Shown piece after piece: positions 55,339-64,000 of a stretch of DNA of 64,000 bases. The first letter of the stretch is position 1. Every line of letters starts with the position of its first letter. This DNA comes from Achatina immaculata (lineage: Eukaryota > Mollusca > Gastropoda > Stylommatophora > Achatinidae). The notes under the pieces were generated by a model. The model did not search any database and was not told where the DNA came from. It worked only from the letters and a program-made list of their open reading frames with translations. The stretch is taken from positions 25,357,314 to 25,421,313 of the forward strand of contig CM019691.1 of assembly GCA_009760885.1 (NCBI GenBank), read 5' to 3'. A program made the translations under genes and the position numbers.

Positions 55339-55897
55339 GAAAAGACGCGATGCATGGAGGCTTTCTCCTATCTAATTTGTAAATGTCCCAGTTCGCGGCA
55401 ATTCCTCCTGGGATGTTCTAAAAGAAGAGGGAATGAGGGGAGACGACCTGGACCATCTTTCCCCACCTCTTTCCCCCCCCCCCCTAACTATCTTTGACCA
55501 GGGTATCGTACAAGAGCCAACCATCTGTAAGTAAACAAGGTACTGTCAGAGCCAGATCCCCTTAAAGGGCGACTCCAAATAACGCGACCGCCCTCTCCTC
55601 ACTTCACCAGGGCCGCGGGCGAGAGATGAGATGGGACGAGGCTGGAAATCCTTTGACCTGGGGTGACAAATAGTGGGTTAACCAGCTGGGTCAGTGTGGT
55701 AGCCATGATACTCAGCCACGATCTGGGCCGTCTTTTACCCTATAATTTACACGCTCGAATCAACGACGTTTCCGTAGAGACGCACTGTACTGAATATTAG
55801 GTCCCGCTTCCGAACAGGCCGAATAGTGTTAGTAGCGTGAATATTCGTATTCGGAAGAATATATTCAAATATTTTAAATTATAATTTCGAATACTTA
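55335..55897. other. No gene recognised
   Basis: C-run near 55472; G+C-richer block at 55560-55640. Nothing supported. Confidence 0.45.
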
Positions 55898-55952
<55 letters not shown>

Positions 55953-55960
55953 TATACATA
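55898..55960. repeat. (TA)n(CA)n microsatellite
   Basis: Simple repeat immediately beside a mariner end; mariner targets TA, so the tract is a plausible landing site. Confidence 0.95.
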
Positions 55961-55962
55961 TA

Positions 55963-56179
55963 TGAGGGGAAGTCACTAAGTAAATCGCAAACTGAAATAT
56001 TTTATCACTGGCAGTTATCAGGTAGTATTTAAATATATCCTTAGACAGTATCATCATCCAACTTCATAACAGTTGTATGTAGGGGGCGCTGGGAGTTACG
56101 TGCGCATGCGCCAAGCAATAACAAAATGTTATATAACAACTGTTAGTGTGTACCAAAGAAGAACAGAGAAGTGTTGTGC
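55963..56179 (+). mobile_element. mariner second family, 5' fragment
   Basis: Homologous to 42792-43006: terminus GAGGGGAAGTCACTAAGTA, then GGGGGCGCTGGGAGTTACGT and ACCAAAGAAGAACAGAGAAG. It breaks off abruptly about 40 bases past the transposase start, and the start region is altered (AAAATGTTATATAAC). No right terminus was found downstream. Confidence 0.9.
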
Positions 56180-56859
56180 TGCCAACTTAGTATTCATTTA
56201 TGTCCGAACACTTAAAAAATACGGTGTTCCATACAATTCCCCCTTCTATACTGCCTACATACAGAGCAGTCACTTAAGTATAGAAACACCTGGACGGGAT
56301 GGGGATCACTAAGACGGAGAAGATGATCTAATGATGACTATGGAAAGGTGTGATCTCTTTTTATGAGCAGCATGCAGTTTTTTTTTCTTAAACTGTGGAC
56401 AACCGGTTTTGTTCCGCAATCGGTAATTCGTAATTTTAAACAGCCGTAAATTCTTTAAAATATTCATGACGTCATTTCCGGTAAAAATATTATTTCAATG
56501 ATGATTAATTACAACAAGAAAAAAAATGCTTGTGCTCTTTATGTGTTGCTCGGCTGTCTAAGAGTTAAAACACCCATTCGAAAATCATTTTCCTTTTTTT
56601 TTTTTTCTAAGCAATGATGATTTTCACCTCATGAATCCTGGTGCTTCTATTTTAGATTATTTTTCAGGGCATTTCTCATCTGTTGGCTAAATGCTTAATG
56701 AAACAATTATCGGTTTCCTGTTTGGGGGGAGGGGGTGATTTTTATTATCAGTTAGAGAAACGTCACGCTGATACACAGGGAAACGATAGTGAGGACGACT
56801 TTTGTAGGGGGCCCCGTGGTCATTTGGGCCCGCGGACCGCATCCGATCAATACAGTATT
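56180..56859. other. No gene recognised
   Basis: T-rich; nothing supported. Confidence 0.45.
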
Positions 56860-57125
56860 CCATCTAGATTTCATATGAAAATAACGTTTACGAGTAGTTT
56901 TATCATCTAGATTTCATATGAAAATAAAGTTTACGAGTGTTTTATCATCTAGATTTCATATGAAAATAACGTTTACGAGTGTTTTATCATCTAGATTTCA
57001 TATGAAAATAAAGTTTACGAGTGTTTTATCATCTAGATTTCATATGAAAATAAAGTTTACGAGTGTTTTATCATCTAGATTTCATATGAAAATAACGTTT
57101 ACGAGTAGTTTTATCATCTACACGG
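56860..57125. repeat. Minisatellite, 42-43-bp unit, 6 copies
   Basis: Unit ATCTAGATTTCATATGAAAA plus TAACGTTTACGAGTGTTTTATC. TTTCATATGAAA within it is a perfect palindrome. AAAG/AACG variants alternate irregularly; the first and last units carry GTAGTTTT. Confidence 0.95.
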
Positions 57126-57800
57126 AGGTTATCAAATAACCAGCCAACGCCAGGAAAGCGATGATGAAATGAGAAGATTTTGCTGGACAGTTCTTAGCTT
57201 TTCATCATCATCATCATCATTATCATCGTCACCATCATCAACAACAGAGAACACATCTTCCAAAACTGCAGCCAACTATGAAATATTGAAAAACTGGTCT
57301 AATGGAAATCCTATACAGCAACTAAAAAAAAGGAAAACATTCCGGTTTATCCAATAGACAGAACTTAAGATATAGACTGCAAAAAAGAAGAAGATCATCA
57401 CCACCACCACCACCACATCATCATCATCATCATCATCATCATCAACGAGAATTAGTAACTGTCTCTTGTATCTTTTGCATACATTAGCTCAAACACATGA
57501 AACTTTGAACCATTTTCGTTTTTCGGTTTTTTTTTTTTTTGGTATCTTCTGTATATCGAGGTGTGTAATCGCACGATACGTAAATTCATCTACCTCTGTA
57601 GAGGTGATTTTAATAGTCACCCTTACAGTACAGGACTGTGCTTAATAAAAGGACATATTCTCCCCCCCCCTCTTCTTTTTCTTCATCTTCTTTTCTTTTA
57701 TTTTTTCATCTTCTTCTTTTTCATCAAATTCACCATCACCACCATCATCATCATCATCATCATCATCTTCTTTTCTTTCTTCTTCTCCTCTAAGATTCAA
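57126..57800. repeat. Cluster of (CAT)n microsatellites in unassigned sequence
   Basis: (ATC)n at 57203-57240, (CAC)n(CAT)n at 57398-57445, a CTT-rich stretch at 57661-57725 and (CAT)n at 57735-57768. No gene supported. Confidence 0.85.
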
Positions 57801-58139
57801 ATGCCAAGTCATGTTAAATGTTAAGCCGAGACCAGATTGGTAAGCTGTTTTTTTTTTTTCACGAAAGCCGCTTAGTTCTCTGCCTCAGATCCAGCCATCA
57901 AAATCAACACTGCTCTGGTTCCAGTAAAAGAACTTCCCACTTCAACAAACGGCTACGAAAGCGTTGTAAACCTGCAAAAGCGACGATATAACTAAACTTA
58001 CCGCAAAGCATAGGGGCATCTGTACTTCACTCCTTTGGCCTGTATCGCTAGTGCCTGCAGGGACAAAAGTCCGTAAACTGTTCTGACAACACCAGGGAGG
58101 ACCCTGCAAGAACATGAAAAGAAAACAAACAGGAATGTT
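57801..58139. other. No gene recognised
   Basis: Nothing supported. Confidence 0.4.
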
Positions 58140-58620
58140 GAATTCCTTTAAAAAATTCAGCAGTCTACTAGATTTCAGTGTAAATTTGTACCCTTACATA
58201 TGCCAGTGAAAGCTGGAAATCAGTCAAAGAAACAGACAGCCAAACGGGTACATCTGAAAAAATGTTTAAGGAAATTATTTTGCATACAATGGAATGAATT
58301 CAAGATTAATGCAAAGATAAGAGAAATCAGCGCGTGACAAACAGTCTCAGCATTGATCAAGAAATGAAGATGAGCATATGTGGGGGGCATGTGAGGAGAA
58401 GAAACAATCAGAGAATCACAAAGCAAACAATCGACTGGGAAACATCTGAAAAAAAAGAAAGAAAAAGAAAAACAGGCCGACTTCGAGAGACCCTAGAAGA
58501 GAACACTGATCATACAGACTAAAATAGAAGGCATCAAATTCCTTGATGAGGTTGAGAAGCTCGCCAAGAATAGAGATTTATGGTGCCCTAAGTGACGTAT
58601 GATGGCACGGGAATAACAGT
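58140..58620 (+). pseudogene. LINE family A, diverged C-terminal fragment
   Basis: The plus strand reads ESWKSVKETDSQ in pieces, then CGGHVRRRNNQRITKQTIDW, RKTGRLRETLEE, and in another frame IEGIKFLDEVEKLAKN, followed by GATGGCACGGGAA. The order and the 3' end match the family at 8697-10177, with heavy decay and an inserted run of KKERKRK codons. Confidence 0.82.
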
Positions 58621-59184
58621 GAAAGGACGATGGAGACCGAGTTGTAACCTGCTCCCGAGGGACCTCATCAAACGCCACAACAGCCATACAATGAACACCT
58701 GAGAGAAAGAGAAACAGGCTGACCAAAGCCAACCTGGTAATGGGGTGTGGAAGCACGAATCAATAGCATGCAACACAGGTGGTGCACCGCACAGAGAAGC
58801 TGAGAGAATTTATTGCTGCCCTGCAGAACTCCACAAGGCGTACATGGCGGTGACTGTTTAGTCGATCACTGATAACTGGCATGGATGGATACAAGAAAAC
58901 TGCGACTGAAAAGCGTGCTATATAAATTAGCAATAGCAGACTAATGTTATCACTCCAGCTGCTAAACTACTTGGGGGGGGGGGGGAGGGTTGGGTTATAT
59001 GTTAAAAAAAATGAGGTCGGTTTTGCATAATTTCCTCTTACATTCTGTGAGAACTCAAAATCTGCTGGTATCTGTTCAACTCACGAAGCGTGAAAAGCAA
59101 AACATCTGAAGAGCAACTGACTGTATCCTAAAAACGGAGTCACTACATTTAGCTCAGCCACCGAAATTTTAAGTTAGAAAGAGA
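58621..59184. other. No gene recognised; G-run
   Basis: A short reading REFIAALQNSTRRTWR near 58797 resembles LINE tail sequence but is too short to assign. A G-run of about 13 lies at 58974. Confidence 0.4.
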
Positions 59185-59590
59185 AACAGATAGAGAAATC
59201 CAGAGAGATGCACAAAGAGAGAGAGAGAGAGAGAGATAGACAGAGACAGAGATAGAGAGAGACGGAGAGATACAGACAGAGATACAGAGAGAGAAAGAGA
59301 GACAGACAGACAAAGAGAGAGATACAGAGAGAGATAGTGACAGACAGACAGAGACAGACAGATAGAGATAGAGGGACAGACAGACAGACAGAGAGAAACA
59401 GACAGAGAGAGCAGACATATAGACAGACAGACAAGAGAGATACAGAGAGCGATAGAGAGATATAGAGAGAGACACCCTGAGAGAGATCAGAAAGAAAGAA
59501 AGAGACAGAGAGAGATAGAGAGAGACACAGACAGACAGACAGATACAGAGACAAGACAGAGAGAGAGACGCACAGATAGACAGACATCGA
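59185..59590. repeat. (GA)n/(GACA)n low-complexity tract
   Basis: About 400 bp of GAGA, GACA and GATA motifs. Minus-strand frames here are artefacts. Confidence 0.93.
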
Positions 59591-59697
59591 TTGTTTATAT
59601 ACTGGAGTTTTGTTAATACGTTGCTGCATCACAAAGAATCACAAGGAAGAAGGGAGATTTTCTGAAGCCAAAGGGAGGGGGAGAGGGGGTGGGGGGA
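59591..59697. other. Spacer
   Basis: G-rich block at 59675-59695 just before DR-A copy 4. Confidence 0.4.
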
Positions 59698-59726
59698 TGT
59701 GAAGACACTGTCCGATTTGGCAATCA

Positions 59727-59945
59727 GCGACCCAAAGCAGACGTGCTGGCGTCAGTGCTGGTGAACCATAGCAGACGTGCTAGCGTCAGTGCTGGTGAAC
59801 CATAGCAGACGTGCTAGCGTCAGTGCTGGTGAACCATACCAGACGTGCTAGCGTCAGTGCTGGTAAACCATAGCAGACGTGCTAGCGTCAGTGCTGGTGA
59901 ATCACAGCAGACGTGCTAGCGTCAGTGCTGGTGAACCATACCTCA
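59727..59945. repeat. Minisatellite, 34-bp unit, about 6 copies
   Basis: Unit GTGAACCATAGCAGACGTGC plus TAGCGTCAGTGCTG, nearly identical copies, inside DR-A copy 4. Confidence 0.94.
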
Positions 59946-59999
59946 CCAAAACTCTGCTTCACCTCTCCGCTGACACCCTCCCTTCCACCCCTCAACAGG

Positions 60000-60815
60000 C
60001 CTAGTCTGGCTAACGTAGCAGAGGTCACCGTAGTCTCCCATGGTGGTGGTGTCTGGCTAACGTAGCAGGGATCACCATAGTCTCCCATGGTGGTGGAGTC
60101 TGGCTAACGTAGCTGGGATCACCGTGGTCTCCCATGGTAGTGGAGTCTGGCTAACGTAGCAGGGATCATCATAGTCTCCCATGGTGGTGGAGTCTCGCTA
60201 ACGTAGCTTGGATCGCCGTAGTCTCCCGTGGTGATGGAGTCTGGCTAACGTAGCTGGGATCACCGTGGTCTCCCATGGTAGTGGAGTCTGGCTAACGTAG
60301 CAGGGATCACCGTGGTCTCCCATGGTAGTGGAGTCTGGCTAACGTAGCAGGGATCACCATAGTCTCCCATGGTGGTGGAGTCTGGCTAACGTAGCTGGGA
60401 TCACCGTGGTCTCCCATGGTAGTGGAGTCTGGCTAACGTAGCAGGGATCATCATAGTCTCCCATGGTGGTGGAGTCTCGCTAACGTAGCTTGGATCGCCG
60501 TAGTCTCCCGTGGTGATGGAGTCTGGCTAACGTAGCTGGGATCACCGTGGTCTCCCATGGTAGTGGAGTCTGGCTAACGTAGCAGGGATCACCGTAGTCT
60601 CCCATGGTGGTGATGGAGTCTGACTAACGTAGCTTGGATCGCCGTAGTCTCCCGTGGTGATGGAGTCTGGCTAACGTAGCTTGGATCGCCGTAGTCTCCC
60701 GTGGTGATGGAGTCTGGCTAACGTAGCATGGGTCGCCGTAGTCTCCTATGGTGGTGATGGAGTCTGGCTAACGTAGCAAGGATCACCGTAGTCTCCCATG
60801 GTGGTGGAGCATGCT
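60000..60815. repeat. Minisatellite, 47-bp unit, about 17 copies
   Basis: Unit TCTGGCTAACGTAGCAGGGA plus TCACCGTAGTCTCCCATGGTGGTGGAG. Variants (GCTTGGATCGCCG, GCTGGGATCACCGTGG, GCAGGGATCATCATAG) recur in blocks: the block starting near 60099 reappears near 60390, so a higher-order repeat of several units is present. Confidence 0.95.
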
Positions 60816-61449
60816 AAAAAAGCATTTTTTTAAAACTCCACTCAGAAACTGAAAAACAATTCCCGCATAACCCGCTCCCAATCCGACACGATGATGTGCC
60901 TCATCATCGTCATCACGGCATGGAAAGAATACAATCTCGCTGTTCCAGGAATGAGAAGAACAACAAAGCCAGGCCTATCGCCATTAATTTTGATAAACTG
61001 CCATAAACATGTTCCGCTATCCACAAAATTATGCTCCCACTTCCCTTTCCTAAATCTGACATTAAAAAGTGTTCAAATATTTATTTACAAAACATAAACA
61101 CGTTTCATAATCTATGTTTCTCTCTTGTTGATCCGTTAATTTAATTACAAGCCTCTCTCATAATGAGTTTAACATCGGTTTATAAACTTCGAAGCCAGCA
61201 AGCCAAATCTGGAAAGTGCATCTTTCATGTACGATAAAAAACAAACAGCAATGCACAAACCCTTAAATAAATCTTGAATCATGCATAATAAACGCATGTC
61301 ATGAAGCTGAAGTGTCTGCCATTAAATGTTCATTTGATCCCTGGCATGAGATTTTTAAACAAAATTTTTTAATCAACTAACATTTATAAGGCAATAACAG
61401 TCGTTCTAGAACACTCAAATGTTGAATAATGATGCCTGCACTACAAGAC
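60816..61449. other. No gene recognised
   Basis: A+T-rich. Opposed frames at 60842-61097 show no domain. Confidence 0.45.
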
Positions 61450-62158
61450 CTTGACCATGAGTTTAGCTGCCAAGAACTACTTGCAGGCAGAAGCAATAAA
61501 ACCCGTGCTGAAGGGAGATACTGCTACAGGGAGATCCGGAGAGATCTACTGCAGGAAGATCCCGAATACAGGAGAACTCAGTTTAGGGGATTCCTACATG
61601 AGGGGGGGAAGTTTACTACAAAGAAATCCCACACGAGATCCTAAACGAAGGAGAACTTACTGCATGGAGACAGAAGGATAGTGAAGGATATTTAAATACT
61701 GGAAGGTACAACTACAGGAAATCCTTATGCACGGGAGAACTTACGACAGGGAGATCCTACACAAGGGAGAACTTACTGCGAGGAGTTATCACAGAATGAA
61801 GAACCTACTACAGGAAGATCCTACACAAGAGAGAACTTACTATAAGAATATTCTACACGAGTGAGAACTTACTACACTAAGATTTTACATGAAAGAGAAC
61901 TAGGGGATATCCTACATGAAGGAAAACAAAGAGAGATCCTACATGAAGGAAAACAAAGAGAGATCCTACAGGAAGGAAAACAAAGAGAGATCCTACAGGA
62001 AGGAAAACAAAGAGAGATCCTACAGGAAGGAAAACAAAGAGAGATCCTACATGAAGGAAAACAAAGAGAGATCCTACAGGAAGGAAAACAAAGAGAGATC
62101 CTACATGAAGGAAAACAAAGAGAGATCCTACAGGAAGGAGAACTTGCTACAGAGATGA
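61450..62158. repeat. Minisatellite, degenerate 30-36-bp units grading into a clean 27-bp array
   Basis: From 61450 irregular units share GGAGATCCTACACGA and GAGAACTTACTAC. From about 61910 to 62150 the unit becomes a strict 27 bp (CATGAAGGAAAACAAAGAGA plus GATCCTA), about 9 copies, probably a deletion derivative of the older unit. It gives 9-residue repeat frames on both strands. Confidence 0.93.
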
Positions 62159-62947
62159 AACCAACTAAGAATAACATTCAACAAAAGCTAACTTTGAAGT
62201 TGACTCAGTTTCGTATTACCTTGTAAAATATGACCTCGAGCTACATGCATAATGATGACCGTCATTTCAGTCAACAACAACAACAAAAAACCTTTGTTTT
62301 TGTTATCTGTTTAATCTTCTGAACGGAGTTCTCGCGCAGGAAAATAAACAACCATAATCCAGAGCTACAGACAGACAGACATGTAAAAGATCTCCTTATT
62401 CCCAGATTGGGATTTAGATACTATATCCTCCGAGCATGAGGGCGTGAAAAACCGTGTTTTGATACGTCTAATATTGCTACCAGCGCCAGTTCTCAGTCTT
62501 ACTTTTATCCTTGCCTCCGGTCTTAGTAATCCTTGACTTACCGTCAATCCCCTTTCTCCAACTCTTCGTTTCACTCTTATGTACATCTGTCTGTCTGTAT
62601 TGTCTGAACACAGGACAACGTGCCCGAGTTGCCAACTCTCCTCTACTGCACTGAAGTGCATTATTACAGCAGTGGATCGATTCGAACTGAAACAGTCAAT
62701 GGCGTTTTTCTTCCCGCCCCGCGCCATTTCGACACAGTGAAAGGCTTACTCTTTTATTACCTGGGAGCCTGCTAGTTTACACATTCCAGATATGGGTGGT
62801 TCTAAATTATATATGTGGATATATATGCGAGGGATGCTAGAGGCGGGTAATATCGAAGAATAATTTGATTTCACAAACCCTCATACTGAATGCTCTTTAA
62901 TGAAAACATAAGCCCTGGCTTCAGGCCGTGGCAAAACATTTCAAAAC
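62159..62947. other. No supported gene; one unassigned minus-strand frame
   Basis: The minus-strand frame 62727 to 62365 (120 codons) begins in a good context (GAAATGGCGCGG), has mixed composition and overlaps no repeat, but I recognise no domain. It may be chance or part of an exon. Confidence 0.3.
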
Positions 62948-63480
62948 ACTGAAGCACTCAGGAGCAGAGTTTCTCTAACGTCCAGCACTTTGGATACTTA
63001 TAAAGCATTCTTGAGACGAGTTTCTCTAACGTCCAGCACCTTGGTTACTTATAAAGCATTCTGGAGCAGAGTTTCTCTAACGTCCAGCACTTTGGATACT
63101 TATAAAGCATTCTTGAGACGAGTTTCTCTAACGTCCAGCACCTTGGATACTTATAAAGCATTCTGGAGCAGAGTTTCTCTAACGTCCAGCACCTTGGATA
63201 CTTATAAAGCATTCTGGAGCAGAGTTTCTCTAACGTCCAGCACCTTGGATACTTATAAAGCATTCTGGAGCAGAGTTTCTCTAACGTCCAGCACTTTGGA
63301 TACTTATAAAGCATTCTTGAGACGAGTTTCTCTAACGTCCAGCACCTTGGATACTTATAAAGCATTCTGGAGCAGAGTTTCTCTAACGTCCAGCACCTTG
63401 GATACTTATAAAGCATTCTGGAGCAGAGTTTCTCTAACGTCCAGCACCTTGGATACTTATAAAGCATTCTGGAGTCGATT
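62948..63480. repeat. Minisatellite, 51-bp unit, about 10 copies
   Basis: Unit CTGGAGCAGAGTTTCTCTAA plus CGTCCAGCACCTTGGATACTTATAAAGCATT. Two linked variants (CTTGAGACG, and CACTTTGG in the preceding unit) mark a higher-order period of four units in the right half. The 51-bp period produces 17-residue repeat frames on both strands. Confidence 0.95.
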
Positions 63481-64000
63481 TCTGAAATGTCCAGTTCTTT
63501 GGATAGTATGTATCAGTTTGTATGACTCTTCGCTGGGCGAGGCTTACTGGTGAAAGCACGTGAATATATCGCTCTGGCAGCATGGTCAAGATGGTCATAC
63601 TGGTCAGATTGGCTGCCTAATAATTTCTTGTAGCTACACATTTTTAATTATGCTTTTGCCCCCAGAAAAACGCTGGCTACGCTATGCCACAATTTCCATA
63701 CAAGCTGTGATATCTGCGCCTTGCAGTCCGTCACATCCTTCTCCGGCACTGTTTATTTTAGGACTGGGTTTGGCCTTCCTGTTCGACCTTCATTCACTTC
63801 GCCAAACTTTATGTAGGCAAGATGTGAAAAATGGCTATCTCAAAGGCGTCTAAGGTTCTCAATTGGCGACACAAACTGCGGCCGGATACTTCCTTTCTCC
63901 GTCTGCCTTTCTCTCTTCTCGTTTCCACGCCCACGTGACCTCTTATGCTTGTCCTCTCGCTCTCCAGTGCTATGCTAAGTCTTTCCCATACATAAATTAA
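63481..64000. other. No gene recognised
   Basis: The plus frame 63560-63853 (97 codons) shows no domain I know. Nothing else supported before the window ends. Confidence 0.4.

Larger units (their letters stand above)
59698..60815 (-). repeat. Dispersed repeat DR-A, copy 4, expanded by two internal arrays
   Basis: The left edge (GAAGACACTGTCCGATTTGG, CAATCAGCGACCC) and the middle (CTCACCAAAACTCTG, CACCTCTCCG) match copy 3 in the same orientation. Between them lies a 34-bp array; beyond them a 47-bp array. Both units are made of DR-A sequence: the first of the region around CTGACGCTAGCA, the second of the CCCAT.GTGGTGGAGTCT stretch seen in the complement of 2670-2690. Confidence 0.7.

Noticed and set aside
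59149..59632. Minus-strand frames of 108-152 codons rich in S, L, V and C
   Set aside because: Translation of a (GA)n/(GACA)n tract.
62365..62727. A host gene on the minus strand
   Set aside because: Good start context and mixed composition, but no domain, no splice pattern and no second line of evidence.
1..64000. Excess of minisatellite units divisible by three, implying selection for coding
   Set aside because: By my count about 9 or 10 of 25 arrays have such lengths, close to the one third expected by chance.

Overview
This is a repeat-dominated, A+T-rich animal genome window in which I find no host gene that I can support with confidence. What can be recognised is eukaryotic mobile DNA: non-LTR retrotransposon (LINE) fragments, tRNA-derived SINEs, two families of mariner, a pogo/Tigger-like element, hAT-like and Helitron remnants, and about 25 minisatellite arrays. 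By my reading the arrays cover roughly 12-13 kb, or one fifth of the window. A marine invertebrate, possibly a gastropod mollusc, would fit, but that is an impression from the element types and not something the sequence proves.

Layout. 1-8 kb: an internally deleted LINE copy at the left edge, a dispersed repeat (called DR-A here), small minisatellites, a purine-rich tract and a 5'-truncated LINE. 8-10.2 kb: one small open frame of unknown nature and a long LINE copy with reverse transcriptase motifs (family A). 11.6-16.2 kb: a 1.9-kb array of a 36-bp unit, followed by a 1.27-kb segment present twice in tandem and carrying a family-B LINE. 17.5-18.8 kb and 33.4-34.7 kb: two nearly identical 1314-bp copies of a composite repeat that I do not recognise. 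21.06-22.34 kb: a complete but dead mariner. 23.8-25.0 kb: two arrays around a LINE 3' end. 26-27.5 kb: LINE, Helitron helicase remnant and SINE. 28-36.6 kb: large arrays, a hAT-like MITE and a SINE. 40.0-42.0 kb: a three-level nest (SINE inside LINE inside pogo/Tigger). 42.8-44.1 kb: a second, unrelated mariner, dead. 48.9-52.7 kb: a 45-bp array, two inverted DR-A copies and a family-A LINE between them. 53-64 kb: further arrays, a mariner 5' fragment, a LINE fragment and a DR-A copy whose interior has expanded into two arrays.

Long open frames inside the arrays (up to 328 codons, often open in several frames and on both strands) come from repeat units whose length is a multiple of three, or from units lacking stops, and are not annotated as genes. 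All transposase and reverse transcriptase frames are broken by stops, frameshifts or truncation, so nothing here looks autonomously mobile today. The most informative observations are structural: target-site duplications that date insertions relative to each other, a tandem duplication whose joint falls at microhomology between an array and a LINE, SINEs with different heads sharing one core, and minisatellites that grew inside dispersed repeats.
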